Shown here in pieces: positions 44,972 through 53,945 of a stretch of 64,000 nucleotides of DNA. A program made the position numbers and the translations under genes. The DNA is from Clostridiales bacterium (GTDB taxonomy: Bacteria; Bacillota; Clostridia; Lachnospirales; Lachnospiraceae): contig JAGZJZ010000014.1 in the NCBI GenBank assembly GCA_018365455.1, positions 62,001 through 126,000 of the forward strand, given 5' to 3'. The notes beneath the pieces were generated by a model, which saw only the letters and a program-made list of their open reading frames with translations, did no database searches and was not told where the DNA came from. Within the stretch, counting starts at the first letter, position 1, and every line of letters begins with the position of its first letter.

Positions 44972-45880
44972 CTATTCTGATAAGTCTTCGCTCTTTAGGA
45001 ATTTGTTATTTAAAACAGTCAGAATCATGATGATAATAAATAAGATGATACCAATGGCAGATGAATACCCCATCTTTTTATATGTAAAGCCCTGTTCATA
45101 TAAATAAACTGCCGGAACCATCGTAGAGGTCACAGGTCCTCCCTTTGTCAGAATATAAATCGATTCAAAAATCTGCAGGGAATTGATGATCGCCAATGTA
45201 ATCATAAGCTTCAGCTGCCCGGATACTAACGGCAGATCCACTTTAATAAACCGCTGTAAAATATTTGCTCCATCAATTCTGGAAGCTTCAAATACATCCC
45301 TGGAGATCGACTGCAATGCTCCGAAATAAATCAGGAACTGCATTCCTCCCAGCATGGACATCCCAAGCCAGGGAAATCCGATTGCAATAATAGAACCAAG
45401 TGCCGTCTTCGTGTCTCCAAGCCAGGGGCTTGCCAGATTCGATAGCCCGATGTTATGAAGCAGAATGTTTAAAACTCCGTTATCTCCAGCCAGAATCCAT
45501 TTCCATAACAGGATGATTACTACCCCCGGGATTACCATAGGAAAGGTAAATGCCGTCCGTATAACATACTGCTTTTTAACAGATTTAACAGCAAACAGCA
45601 ACTCTGCAGCCAGAAGCGGAATCGACACAACGATCAAAATATATGCGATCATTACTTTCAATACCGTGACCAATGATCCCAAAAACACACTGTCTTTAAA
45701 CGCAGCAATGTAGTTATCCAGCCCCACAAAAACATTCAGGTTACCGCCGTTCCAATTAAAAAACGACTTTTCAATCGCCATTCCAAAGGGAATGTATTTA
45801 AATGTAACCAGAAAAATGTAGATTGGAATCAAAAACAAGTAAGGTTTGATTATTTTAATCCAGTTTCTTTTTTTCTGCAC
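44972..45880 (-). CDS. Sugar ABC transporter permease (MalF/UgpA type)
   Basis: 302 residues starting at GTG behind AAAGGAGGAA. Six hydrophobic segments; the EAA loop is FEASRIDGANILQRFIKVDLPLVSG (~205-230). It is the first gene of the transport operon (permease, permease, binding protein, sulfatase). Just upstream is a T/A-rich promoter region with a duplicated TTGTAC motif (TTGTACATCTTGTAC), which may be a binding site for the AraC-type response regulator encoded further right. Confidence 0.9.
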   Translation of the reverse strand: MQKKRNWIKIIKPYLFLIPIYIFLVTFKYIPFGMAIEKSFFNWNGGNLNVFVGLDNYIAAFKDSVFLGSLVTVLKVMIAYILIVVSIPLLAAELLFAVKSVKKQYVIRTAFTFPMVIPGVVIILLWKWILAGDNGVLNILLHNIGLSNLASPWLGDTKTALGSIIAIGFPWLGMSMLGGMQFLIYFGALQSISRDVFEASRIDGANILQRFIKVDLPLVSGQLKLMITLAIINSLQIFESIYILTKGGPVTSTMVPAVYLYEQGFTYKKMGYSSAIGIILFIIIMILTVLNNKFLKSEDLSE

Positions 45881-45997
45881 TTTTCTTTCCTCCTTTTGTA
45901 CATCTTGTACGTTAAATTAATTATATCAGCCTTATTTTTATATATCTTTGTAATATTTTTCTGTATTTGGTGTAATATTTTTATATGAAACCACAAA

Positions 45998-46032
45998 AAA
46001 AAGGTGTGTATTAAAAATTTACACACCTTTTT
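45998..46032. terminator. Bidirectional terminator upstream of the transport operon
   Basis: Perfect 13-base arms AAAAAGGTGTGTA and TACACACCTTTTT with a 9-base loop. It ends transcripts from the kinase gene after the repeat array. Confidence 0.8.
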
Positions 46033-46084
46033 GTTCATATCTATTATTCGTGTCAGCTAATCATTGAAACTTTTCAGCTTACCA

Positions 46085-46275
46085 TAGTAGCTTCTTAATA
46101 CCATCTTCTCATTTTAGATTCTCTAGTAGCTTCCCATACCACCTTCTCATTTCAGCTAACAATAGCAGCTTTTCATACTATCTTCTCATTTTCGCTAACA
46201 ATAGCAACTTTTCATACTATCTTCTCATTTTCGCTAACAATAGCAACTTTCATACTATCTTCTCATTTCCGCTTT
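46085..46275. repeat. Five tandem 39-base repeats downstream of the kinase gene
   Basis: Units start at 46085, 46124, 46163, 46202 and 46241, each beginning TAG(C/T)A(A/G)CTT and containing CTTCTCATTT. Units 3 and 4 differ at a single position, the outer ones more. There are no spacers, so it is a minisatellite and not CRISPR. It fills the 3' untranslated region between the kinase stop codon (46299) and the terminator, within the 418-base gap 45,881-46,298. Confidence 0.85.
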
Positions 46276-46298
46276 TCAATTCGATTTCCTATATTCAT

Positions 46299-48116
46299 TC
46301 ACTTTACTATCTTGTCTTTCTGGGTAATAATCACACGGCTGGCAATACCTTCTTCACTTTCAATCCGTATGCCGCAATCCTTGCCATAGAGAAGCTTGAT
46401 TCTATCATTCACATTGATTAAAGCAATCCCAAACCCTTTATTCTCCGGAGTTCGAATTTCTCTGGAAAAAGAATTCAGAGATTTATTCAACTCTTCCAAC
46501 TGATCTTTCGCAATTCCCCTTCCATCATCCGAGACAATAATATCCACATAACCCCCTCTTCTGACCACGCTGATATCGATTACACCCTTATGCCCGGGCT
46601 TTGGTAGAATTCCATGTACCCATGCATTTTCCACCACTGGCTGTATCAAGAGTTTTACCGTTTCCAGCATCTCATCTTCTTTGGCAGCATGTACTTCCAG
46701 CTTTACGCAATGGTCATAACGCTCATTAATAATCGCAAGATAGGATCTCACATGATTTAGTTCTGCTTCTAAAGTAGTTCTGGACTCCTTGCAATTAATG
46801 CTATAACGCATCATGTTGGAAAGATTCTGGGTGAGGTTCCCAATAGTATCAATCTCTTCGATCTGAGCGATGCAGTAAATATTATCCAGGGTATTGTATA
46901 AAAAGTGAGGATTAATCTGCGCCTGCAAAGCACTGATCTGCGCCTGTTTTTCCCGCACTTCCGACAGATATATCCTGGCTCCCATTTCCTGAATCCTCTT
47001 TTTCATATTGTTAAACCGCCTTGCAATATGACCAATCTCATCATTCGAAGTAACTTTAATAAAGGCTTCCGGTTCCTCTTCCATCGTATCCATAAAGTCA
47101 TTCAAAACCTTAACCGGCATCATCAGACGTTTGGACAAATATACCGAAACCAGTATTCCAAAGACAGCACAGGATATAAAGATCAGATTAATAGTCTGTA
47201 CAAGATGGTGGACGCTTTCAAACAAAACACTATTAGAATCTACTGTTGTTACCACCCACTTGTATCTCGGTATGTACATACTGGTGATAAAGGATTCTTT
47301 ATCCGAAATAGTAGTATAATCCTGATCCTTTGCCTTGGCTTCCGGTTTTTCAATCCTTCCTGCAATCTGCTTCGCACTGTCATCTGTAATATGCTGGCTG
47401 TAAATAACATTTCCCTCATAATCTGTCACGACAATTCCCCGGTCCTGGGAATCCAGCTGCCGGAAAATACTGGAGATCTCCGTAAATTTTACCGAAACCA
47501 TAATAAACGGAACGAAATCTTCCATTCCTTTAGAGCTTCTGGGTATCCGCTTTAAATAGAGCAGAACTTCGGATTTGCTGAGACCCGCAGGTTTATAATC
47601 TTCTTTTAACGGACCATATATAAAATCATTTTTATTCAATGATGCAAACTGTTGATACCATTCCGCTTCTTTCACATCAAAACGGTTTAAGTACATTCCA
47701 TCTCCTACATAAACATGGTGGTCTTTATCATAGTAAATTAAAACACCATTCACTACATTTCCCAGATTATTGATATAGATGTTGTCTTTTAAATCCATCT
47801 CAAAATCGACCTGACTTTTCAGTGTCTGAAACGTGTAAGGTTCCTCACCGGAAAAGCAGATACTCTCAAATAATTGCTGGTTATTACTATTCGCCACATA
47901 CTGTGCCACCCGATTAAATATTGCATCCAGATCATAGGTAACTTTCGCCATTGCCTGAGAATTATAGTTTATAATCTGCCGTTTCACAAACTTCGTGTTA
48001 AAATAGTTAACCGCCGTAGAGATTCCCACCAGCATTACAAGCAGCAGTATGATATAGCTGGACATGACCTTCCAGTGCATTTTACTCTTTATCTTCTTAA
48101 ACATGCTCTTCTCCAT
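46299..48116 (-). CDS. Sensor histidine kinase (YesM type)
   Basis: 605 residues. Membrane segment at ~17-37, a large extracellular sensor (~40-300), a second membrane segment (~302-325), HAMP (~330-380), then the His_kinase/LytS-type dimer domain with phospho-acceptor His in INPHFLYNTLD (~408) and a HATPase domain (N box VENAWVHG, G1 DDGRGI, later GFGIALINV). It overlaps the response regulator by 20 bases; a second possible ATG lies 12 bases downstream. YesM kinases respond to extracellular sugars or binding proteins; this pair probably controls the neighbouring transport-sulfatase operon. Confidence 0.9.
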   Translation of the reverse strand: MEKSMFKKIKSKMHWKVMSSYIILLLVMLVGISTAVNYFNTKFVKRQIINYNSQAMAKVTYDLDAIFNRVAQYVANSNNQQLFESICFSGEEPYTFQTLKSQVDFEMDLKDNIYINNLGNVVNGVLIYYDKDHHVYVGDGMYLNRFDVKEAEWYQQFASLNKNDFIYGPLKEDYKPAGLSKSEVLLYLKRIPRSSKGMEDFVPFIMVSVKFTEISSIFRQLDSQDRGIVVTDYEGNVIYSQHITDDSAKQIAGRIEKPEAKAKDQDYTTISDKESFITSMYIPRYKWVVTTVDSNSVLFESVHHLVQTINLIFISCAVFGILVSVYLSKRLMMPVKVLNDFMDTMEEEPEAFIKVTSNDEIGHIARRFNNMKKRIQEMGARIYLSEVREKQAQISALQAQINPHFLYNTLDNIYCIAQIEEIDTIGNLTQNLSNMMRYSINCKESRTTLEAELNHVRSYLAIINERYDHCVKLEVHAAKEDEMLETVKLLIQPVVENAWVHGILPKPGHKGVIDISVVRRGGYVDIIVSDDGRGIAKDQLEELNKSLNSFSREIRTPENKGFGIALINVNDRIKLLYGKDCGIRIESEEGIASRVIITQKDKIVK

Positions 48117-48930
48117 ACAATTCCCTGTTCAGCTTTGTCTTGTATTCTGTGGGACTTTCCCCTGTTACCTTTTTAAATACCTTAGTAAAATAATGCTGAT
48201 CCGGATACCCCACCTGGGCCGCTATATCCCATATTTTCCCCTGGGTTGTCATCATTAATTCTTTCGCACGTTCAACCTTCACCTGCATAATAAAAGCAGT
48301 CAGAGAAAGTCCGTTTGTTTTCTTAAAAACCGTGGACAGATATGCCTCACTTAAATGATATTTTAGAGCCAATCCGGAAAGTGTATATTTTTCACTGCAG
48401 TTCTTTCGAACGGTGTCCTCAATATCCCGGATCACATCCTGAATATCTACAGATCTGGCTCCATCTGTTCTGCCTCCTTCTGCTCTGCTTCCTTCTGACG
48501 AAGGCAGTCCCCTGTCCGCAGATTCCCTATACCTTTCGCTGGTATTCTGCCATTCTGCTGATAATTCCTCCACACACTTATGGATCGTATTATTTAACAC
48601 CTGCTTGTCCACCGGTTTCAGAAGATAGTCAACCGCCCGGTATGACAGCGCCCGTTTCACATACTCAAACTCATCATATCCCGAAATCATAATAATTCTC
48701 GTCCGCTTTTCTATGGCATATATCCGTTCACATAGGGTACATCCATCTTCTGTGGGAAACTTTACATCTGAAATCACGATCTGGGGACGATGCTCTGAAA
48801 ACAATGCAAGCGCACCTTCAACCGTATCCGCTTCCAGAATCTGTGTCTCCCCCTCTAACCGGCTTTGATCAATCATCTTTATAATCCCTTTACGGATCCA
48901 ACGCTCGTCATCTGCTACCAGAATTATCAT
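48097..48930 (-). CDS. Response regulator, receiver plus AraC DNA-binding domain (YesN type)
   Basis: 277 residues behind AAAGGAGAG. Receiver domain 1-120 with D8-D9, phospho-acceptor Asp in ISDVKFPTEDG (~55), Ser in MISGYDE and Lys in LLKPVDK. A Ser/Gly/Arg-rich linker (~140-165) follows, then two AraC-type helix-turn-helix motifs (YHLSEAYLSTVFKKTNG, WDIAAQVGYPDQHYFTKVFKKV) to the end. It forms a translationally coupled pair with the kinase. Likely activator of the sugar-transport genes. Confidence 0.9.
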   Translation of the reverse strand: MIILVADDERWIRKGIIKMIDQSRLEGETQILEADTVEGALALFSEHRPQIVISDVKFPTEDGCTLCERIYAIEKRTRIIMISGYDEFEYVKRALSYRAVDYLLKPVDKQVLNNTIHKCVEELSAEWQNTSERYRESADRGLPSSEGSRAEGGRTDGARSVDIQDVIRDIEDTVRKNCSEKYTLSGLALKYHLSEAYLSTVFKKTNGLSLTAFIMQVKVERAKELMMTTQGKIWDIAAQVGYPDQHYFTKVFKKVTGESPTEYKTKLNRELYGEEHV

Positions 48931-48987
48931 ATGTATCTCTCCTTTTAAACAGTATACATTAACTATATCCTGCTTTTTAACGAATGT

Positions 48988-49545
48988 CTACCGATAACAT
49001 ATAAAATAATCCAGATAGGAAATATTGCACTCCTCCTTAGCCGGTACAAAAAACAGTTTCTGCAAAACAGACCTGCGTGCAGCTGCATCGTCCCGTGCCT
49101 TCATCAGAACGGAATCAACCCCATAATCCTTATATATATGCAGTAAAATTTCACCCATAAGTTCCCCAAATGCTTTTTCTGTCTCATATTCCGGGAGAAT
49201 ATCGATCCGCAATATACCCATCCACTTATCATCTACGGAATATTTCTTTGAAGGACAGATCTCAATTGTTCCCACCGGCTTTTTCCGCTCTTTATCCACA
49301 ATGGTTAATCGCACAAAATCGTGCACCTCATACCGGCTCTCCCAGTACTCCATACATTTTAAAAAAGCTTCATAATCCGTATAGTAAAAATCATCGTTAC
49401 AGCTGTCCCCGTTAAAATGCCGTGCAGCCTCTTTGTTGGAATAGCATAAAAATAAATCCTCACTGTCACTGATTTCCATCTTCCTCAGGATAAAATGTTC
49501 CGTCTCATAAGTCGGACATTTTGCAAAAACATCTTTGTTGTGCAT
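48988..49545 (-). CDS. GNAT-family N-acetyltransferase (RimJ/RimL type)
   Basis: 185 residues. Starts with ETEHFILRKMEISDSEDLF, the usual first strand and helix; the acceptor strands KKPVGTIEI and GILRIDILPEYETEKAFGELM follow, the latter being a degenerate acetyl-CoA site, and RRSVLQKLFF ends the fold. Acetylates an amine; substrate unknown. It stands alone between the two-component system and the racemase. Confidence 0.75.
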   Translation of the reverse strand: MHNKDVFAKCPTYETEHFILRKMEISDSEDLFLCYSNKEAARHFNGDSCNDDFYYTDYEAFLKCMEYWESRYEVHDFVRLTIVDKERKKPVGTIEICPSKKYSVDDKWMGILRIDILPEYETEKAFGELMGEILLHIYKDYGVDSVLMKARDDAAARRSVLQKLFFVPAKEECNISYLDYFICYR

Positions 49546-49743
49546 ATAAAAACCACCCTTTCCTTATTAAATATTCCTTTATGTAACGTTCTATTCTCTG
49601 GTTCTTACTCCAAAGTATATCAGAACATTTGTTCGGTGTAAAGACTATTTCTGAAATTTGCAGCATAATTTTTTGCTGTCTTTTTCACAGCGGACAATGT
49701 ATAATAGAATAAAATAATTGATCAGAAGGGGTTGGATATTGTT

Positions 49744-50460
49744 ATGAAAAAATTAGGAATAATCGGCGGCATGGGACCGGAATCCACGTTGCTGTATTAC
49801 AAAGAAATAGCGGAACAGTTCCAAAAAAGGGAAACACACGGATTTTTTCCGGAACTAACGATTGAAACGGTAAACATGTATAAAATGTTAGGATACTGTC
49901 TGGATGGGGACTATGAAAATCTGGCTGGCTATTTGTCACAGGCTGTACATAATGCAGAATCCGCCGGAGCAGATTTCATTATTCTGGCATCCAATACTCC
50001 TCATGTGGTATTTGAAACATTGCAGGCAAAAGCCTCTGTTCCAATGCTCAGTATTGTGGAACCTGTGTTCCATGCAGTCCGGGAACAGAGACTGAAAAAA
50101 ATTGCCTGGCTTGGTACTGCCTTCACCATGGAGCAAAGCTATTTCAAGAAAATATTTACCGAAAATGATATAACGGTTATCGTACCAACTAAAAAAGAAC
50201 GTGAATTTATTGATCAGACCATTGCCAGAGAGCTGGAATTTGGCATTGTAAAAGAAGAATCAAAAAAAGAAATAGATCAGATTATCCATCGTTTGATTTC
50301 AAAAGAAGGCATAGACGGCATTATATTAGGTTGTACGGAATTGCCGCTGATGTATGCAGATACGATCCTTCCGGTTCCCTGTTTTGATACGATGAAATAT
50401 CATATAAACGGGATTGTAGATTATATGTTAAGCGAATCAAACAGCGATGTCGGCAATTAA
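49744..50460 (+). CDS. Aspartate/glutamate racemase family protein
   Basis: 238 residues from ATG at 49744; a TTG 12 bases earlier is possible. N-terminal GIIGGMGPEST, first active-site region ASNTPHVVF, second GCTELPLMY. In most members two Cys do the proton transfer; here the first site has Ser-Asn-Thr instead of Cys, and only the second Cys (in GCTE) remains, as in YgeA-like racemases. It makes D-amino acids for wall synthesis or catabolism. Independent gene with its own promoter region (TATAAT near 49,699). Confidence 0.8.
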   Translation: MKKLGIIGGMGPESTLLYYKEIAEQFQKRETHGFFPELTIETVNMYKMLGYCLDGDYENLAGYLSQAVHNAESAGADFIILASNTPHVVFETLQAKASVPMLSIVEPVFHAVREQRLKKIAWLGTAFTMEQSYFKKIFTENDITVIVPTKKEREFIDQTIARELEFGIVKEESKKEIDQIIHRLISKEGIDGIILGCTELPLMYADTILPVPCFDTMKYHINGIVDYMLSESNSDVGN

Positions 50461-50480
50461 GAAGTAATTTTACGGAAAAA

Positions 50481-50545
50481 TATAACCTCTGCAGCTATTG
50501 CCCACCACTATTCTATAGCGAAAGTGCAATAGCTAAGAAGTTATA
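50481..50545. repeat. Nested inverted repeat between racemase and diguanylate cyclase genes
   Basis: TATAAC/GTTATA outside (50481-50486, 50540-50545) and AGCTATTGC/GCAATAGCT inside (50493-50501, 50526-50534), with a 24-base loop. There is no T run. It may act as a shared terminator of the two converging genes or be a repeat element. Confidence 0.45.
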
Positions 50546-50564
50546 TTAAAAGTTTATTATATGC

Positions 50565-51623
50565 TTATCGTTCTGATGCCAGCTTTTTATTTTCATACAT
50601 CAATTTGTCTATTTCCCGCAGAGCATCCTGGATATCATTGACTGCCCGGTAATGGGTCATGCCATAGGCAAAACTAAGATTCCGCTCACTTAATTCCATC
50701 ATTGATACTTCAATTGCATCCTGAATCACTGTTTCATTTTCTTTTTTCGCCACCAGCATAAACTCATCACCCCCGGTACGGTAGACAGTTGCAATCTTCC
50801 TCATATTTTTAATGATGATTTCCGAAAAAAATACTAAGGCCTTGTCTCCTTCTTCATGCCCAAATGTGTCATTGATATATTTAAAATGATTGATATCAAT
50901 TAAACATAACATACAATCCTGTTTGCTCTGGGTTTTACTGACAGCCAGATTAAACATTTGGCGGTTATAGGCTCCGGTTAAGGAATCGATGGCAAAAAAA
51001 TTGATATTTTGCGAGATGTAATAAATAATAATGCCCAAAGCAGAAAATCCATAATTCAAACAATAGTATCGGTATTTTACTTCCAAAATAATACTTAGGA
51101 TAATGGTTGCCATGATCGCTGCAATAATAATCTGCTCGGTCTTCTTGCCCTGATCATATTTCTGTGCGGGAAAAAAGATCATCAGCGCCAGATAGAATAG
51201 CGTAGTTGCAGCAGGGAGGAAAAATAAGATTCCCCGGTCATAATTGTTATCGGTACCTATATAAAATACGATATTTACAAAGATGCTGAAAAAACAAACG
51301 ACAGCATTTATAATTAATGGTATATAAAATATCTTTTTAAATTTCTCTTTATAAAAGATTCTCATCAGCAGCATCGGTATGATAGACCCGCATGAGAAAT
51401 TTAAAAAAGATGTAATTCTCCGCAAATACCAGATGTAAGGCTCTTCCTGCCACCTGAATATATAATCCAATGAGGTGATGACAATCAGACCCAGATTAAT
51501 AAGGACTGCACTTCTGAATAAACGATTCTGTTTTTTACTAAATAAATAATTAATGTTAATCAGATATAACAGAAACAACAAACCGGTCAGCGGAACGGCA
51601 TTCGAATATACAAGCGTTCTCAT
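50565..51623 (-). CDS. Membrane diguanylate cyclase (GGDEF)
   Basis: 352 residues from ATG at 51623 (AGCAGGTG upstream); the longer reading has no better site. Residues 1-185 are six to seven hydrophobic segments, a sensor module. Residues ~195-345 are a GGDEF domain: DSLTGAYNRQMF, DINHFKYINDTFGHEEGD and an intact YRTGGDEF active-site loop. No RxxD inhibitory site is evident four residues before GGDEF. It makes cyclic di-GMP; no EAL partner is in the window. Confidence 0.9.
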   Translation of the reverse strand: MRTLVYSNAVPLTGLLFLLYLININYLFSKKQNRLFRSAVLINLGLIVITSLDYIFRWQEEPYIWYLRRITSFLNFSCGSIIPMLLMRIFYKEKFKKIFYIPLIINAVVCFFSIFVNIVFYIGTDNNYDRGILFFLPAATTLFYLALMIFFPAQKYDQGKKTEQIIIAAIMATIILSIILEVKYRYYCLNYGFSALGIIIYYISQNINFFAIDSLTGAYNRQMFNLAVSKTQSKQDCMLCLIDINHFKYINDTFGHEEGDKALVFFSEIIIKNMRKIATVYRTGGDEFMLVAKKENETVIQDAIEVSMMELSERNLSFAYGMTHYRAVNDIQDALREIDKLMYENKKLASER

Positions 51624-51782
51624 TATGCACCTGCTCTCTGGGCTTCTCATTTGAATTCGCCTCTAAATTACCATATATTGGTCTACACTATTATATCAAA
51701 ATATGATATCTCTGTCATCAAGTATTTATTTAAATTGGGTGGCGCTGAGGAAGGACACTTTGTATTCATAAACTGCAGAGAA

Positions 51783-52532
51783 TCAACTCACCGTCTCCCT
51801 CCTCATCTTCCACATAGCAATTAAAAAACTGCAGAGGCATAAACCGATAAAAAGGAGAAGCACCGGGAGTATCCTATCTGCCGGTAAAGATTCTCCTATC
51901 ATCAACGACCGAATTGCATTTATAACATGCGTAAAGGGATTGATATTTACCAGGATTCTTAGACCGCCTGTAAGATTGTCAGCCGGAAACAGTGCGGAAC
52001 TCAGGAAGAAAACCGGAAGAACAATAGCCGTCATGATGGTTTCATATATAACTTCATTTGGCAGGCACAGACTGATTGTATATGCCACCCCTGCCAGAAA
52101 AAAAGCGGTGAGAAACACGAGAACTGCAATGAGCAGAATTCCAGGAATCCCGTGTTCAAAACGCACTGAAAAAAGAAGGCTGACCACGCATAAGATAAAA
52201 GTTTCCAAAAGAGATACCAAGATCGCTTCCATCATTTGTGCCAGTACAATGGAACTGCGCCTTACCGGGGAAATCAGGATGCGGTAAAAGCTGCCGTTAT
52301 TCTTCATGAGGAAATTCATGATTCCGCCGCTGCTGCAGGCTGAAAATGTTACCAGGAACATCACTCCCGGCAGGATAAACGCAGTATAATTCTTTATTCC
52401 GGTTCCTTTCATCGTGGAATCGGCAACCACGCTGTATAAAACCAGCCATAACATTGGCTGCAGTATGGTAATCATAATGGTAAATCGGTTTTTAAATCTC
52501 CACTTTACATTTCTCCACAGCAGATTCAGCAT
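51783..52532 (-). CDS. ABC-2 type exporter permease
   Basis: 249 residues behind GAGGGG. Six hydrophobic segments; start NVKWRFKNRFTIMITILQPMLWLVLYS and the segment GTGIKNYTAFILPGVMFL, followed later by VLPVFFLSSALFPADNL, are those of the DrrB/YhhJ-type ABC-2 permeases. It overlaps the ATPase gene by 7 bases. Together they should export a drug, lipid or peptide. Confidence 0.85.
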   Translation of the reverse strand: MLNLLWRNVKWRFKNRFTIMITILQPMLWLVLYSVVADSTMKGTGIKNYTAFILPGVMFLVTFSACSSGGIMNFLMKNNGSFYRILISPVRRSSIVLAQMMEAILVSLLETFILCVVSLLFSVRFEHGIPGILLIAVLVFLTAFFLAGVAYTISLCLPNEVIYETIMTAIVLPVFFLSSALFPADNLTGGLRILVNINPFTHVINAIRSLMIGESLPADRILPVLLLFIGLCLCSFLIAMWKMRRETVS

Positions 52533-53485
52533 AAAATCCCCTCCTCACTCTTGCGGGAACCGTTAAATGAGAGAAAAATATCTTCCAGGCTTGACTCCGC
52601 TATTGCAATTGAATCAAATAATATATTTTCTTTTAAAAGCCATTTGTTTAGCGCCGTAAATGCTTCCCTTTTATTGCTGACACTCAGCGTAATCACATGG
52701 CCTTTTCTGTCTGAGTCTAAAGCGATACCGGTCCCCATTAACACGGGCAGATAGTCCTTTGCTTCCTTTGAAGTCGGAAATGTAATACGAATCAGGTTTC
52801 GGCACAAATAATTTTTCAGACTGTCAGGTGTGCCCTGAATCAATTCTTTTCCCTCCCTGATTATGCAGATGGAATCACTGAGCTGCTCAGCCTCTTCTAA
52901 ATAATGGGTCGTGAGAAAAATGGTGGTTCCATATTTTTCCCGGATTGAAAGGAGCATCTTCCACAGTGCATTTCTGGACATTACATCCATCCCTGTGGTA
53001 GGCTCATCTAAAAATAAGATTCGTGGATTAGAAATCATATTCATAGCAATATCCAGCCTGCGTCTCACCCCTCCGGAATAGGAGGAAACCGGATATTTTT
53101 TATAACCGGACAATTCAAAGGTTTCTATCAGATCTGAGATCCTTTTTTCGGCAGTTTTCTTTTCAACCTGATACAGCCTACTCTGGAATACCATATTTTC
53201 CATTAAAGAAAGGTGCTCATCAACAGATATTTTCTGGGAAACACAGGCAATCTGCGTTCTAATCCATGCCGCTTCACTGCTCAGATCTTTTCCAAATACT
53301 TTTACCTTTCCGGAACTGGGCTTATAAAATGTGGTCAATATCTGGATAAGGGATGATTTTCCTGCACCATTTTCACCCAGCAGGGAAAAAATATTACCGG
53401 TGTTTACGTTCATGTTTAACCCATTTAATGCACAGACTCCATTTTTATATTTCTTGACCAGATCCCTAATTTCAATTGCAAACAT
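52526..53485 (-). CDS. ABC exporter ATP-binding protein (DrrA type)
   Basis: 319 residues from ATG at 53485, with AGGAGG six bases upstream and 1 base after the previous stop; an earlier in-frame GTG overlaps that site. Walker A GENGAGKSS, signature YSGGVRRRL, Walker B ILFLDEPTTGMD, H-loop TTHYLEEAE; a DrrA-type C-terminal domain (~215-310). It forms an operon with the permease and the two sensor proteins upstream. Confidence 0.9.
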   Translation of the reverse strand: MFAIEIRDLVKKYKNGVCALNGLNMNVNTGNIFSLLGENGAGKSSLIQILTTFYKPSSGKVKVFGKDLSSEAAWIRTQIACVSQKISVDEHLSLMENMVFQSRLYQVEKKTAEKRISDLIETFELSGYKKYPVSSYSGGVRRRLDIAMNMISNPRILFLDEPTTGMDVMSRNALWKMLLSIREKYGTTIFLTTHYLEEAEQLSDSICIIREGKELIQGTPDSLKNYLCRNLIRITFPTSKEAKDYLPVLMGTGIALDSDRKGHVITLSVSNKREAFTALNKWLLKENILFDSIAIAESSLEDIFLSFNGSRKSEEGILC

Positions 53486-53486
53486 G

Positions 53487-53945
53487 CTATTCCTCCTCAC
53501 ATATAGGAAAAATGATTTCCGTCACGTATTTCTGGGGGTTACCTTTCAACAGCATTCCTGGGCCTTTTATATAAACCTCCCGAAACGGCATCTGAACCTT
53601 CCAATTTCTCTCTTTCACATATTGTTCCATAGCGGCATATGCATTTCCCAGTGTTTCATAAGGGCCTGTATGAGTGGTACATAGTGCGCGTACCCGGGGC
53701 ATTTCTTTTATTTCAATTCCATTTCCCTTTGGGATCTCCTCCGTAGGCACACATAATTCCATCTCGGCATACTTCGTATCCGGATTCATTTTATAATAAC
53801 AGAAAAATGGTGCACCATTAGACCTTCCGCTAATCGACTTAAACACATTGGGAAATACTTTATTAGCCTGATCTGACAAGCCTTTATAGCGCATAAATGC
53901 AATTCGAATTGGTTCTATTTCTTTAATTTCCATGTGATAACTCAT
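53487..53945 (-). CDS. GyrI-like small-molecule-binding protein
   Basis: 152 residues behind AGGAGGTA. Single GyrI-like effector-binding domain (SHS2 fold): IKEIEPIRIAFMRYKG at the start, FCYYKMNPDTKYAEMELCVPT in the middle, and HTGPYETLGNAYAAMEQYV near 110. It overlaps the AraC-GyrI gene upstream by 23 bases. It probably binds the same hydrophobic cationic compound as its regulator, or hydrolyses it as some GyrI-like proteins do. Confidence 0.8.
   Translation of the reverse strand: MSYHMEIKEIEPIRIAFMRYKGLSDQANKVFPNVFKSISGRSNGAPFFCYYKMNPDTKYAEMELCVPTEEIPKGNGIEIKEMPRVRALCTTHTGPYETLGNAYAAMEQYVKERNWKVQMPFREVYIKGPGMLLKGNPQKYVTEIIFPICEEE

Noticed and set aside
46085..46275. CRISPR array
   Set aside because: Repeats of 39 bases follow each other without spacers, and no cas gene is present; it is a tandem minisatellite.
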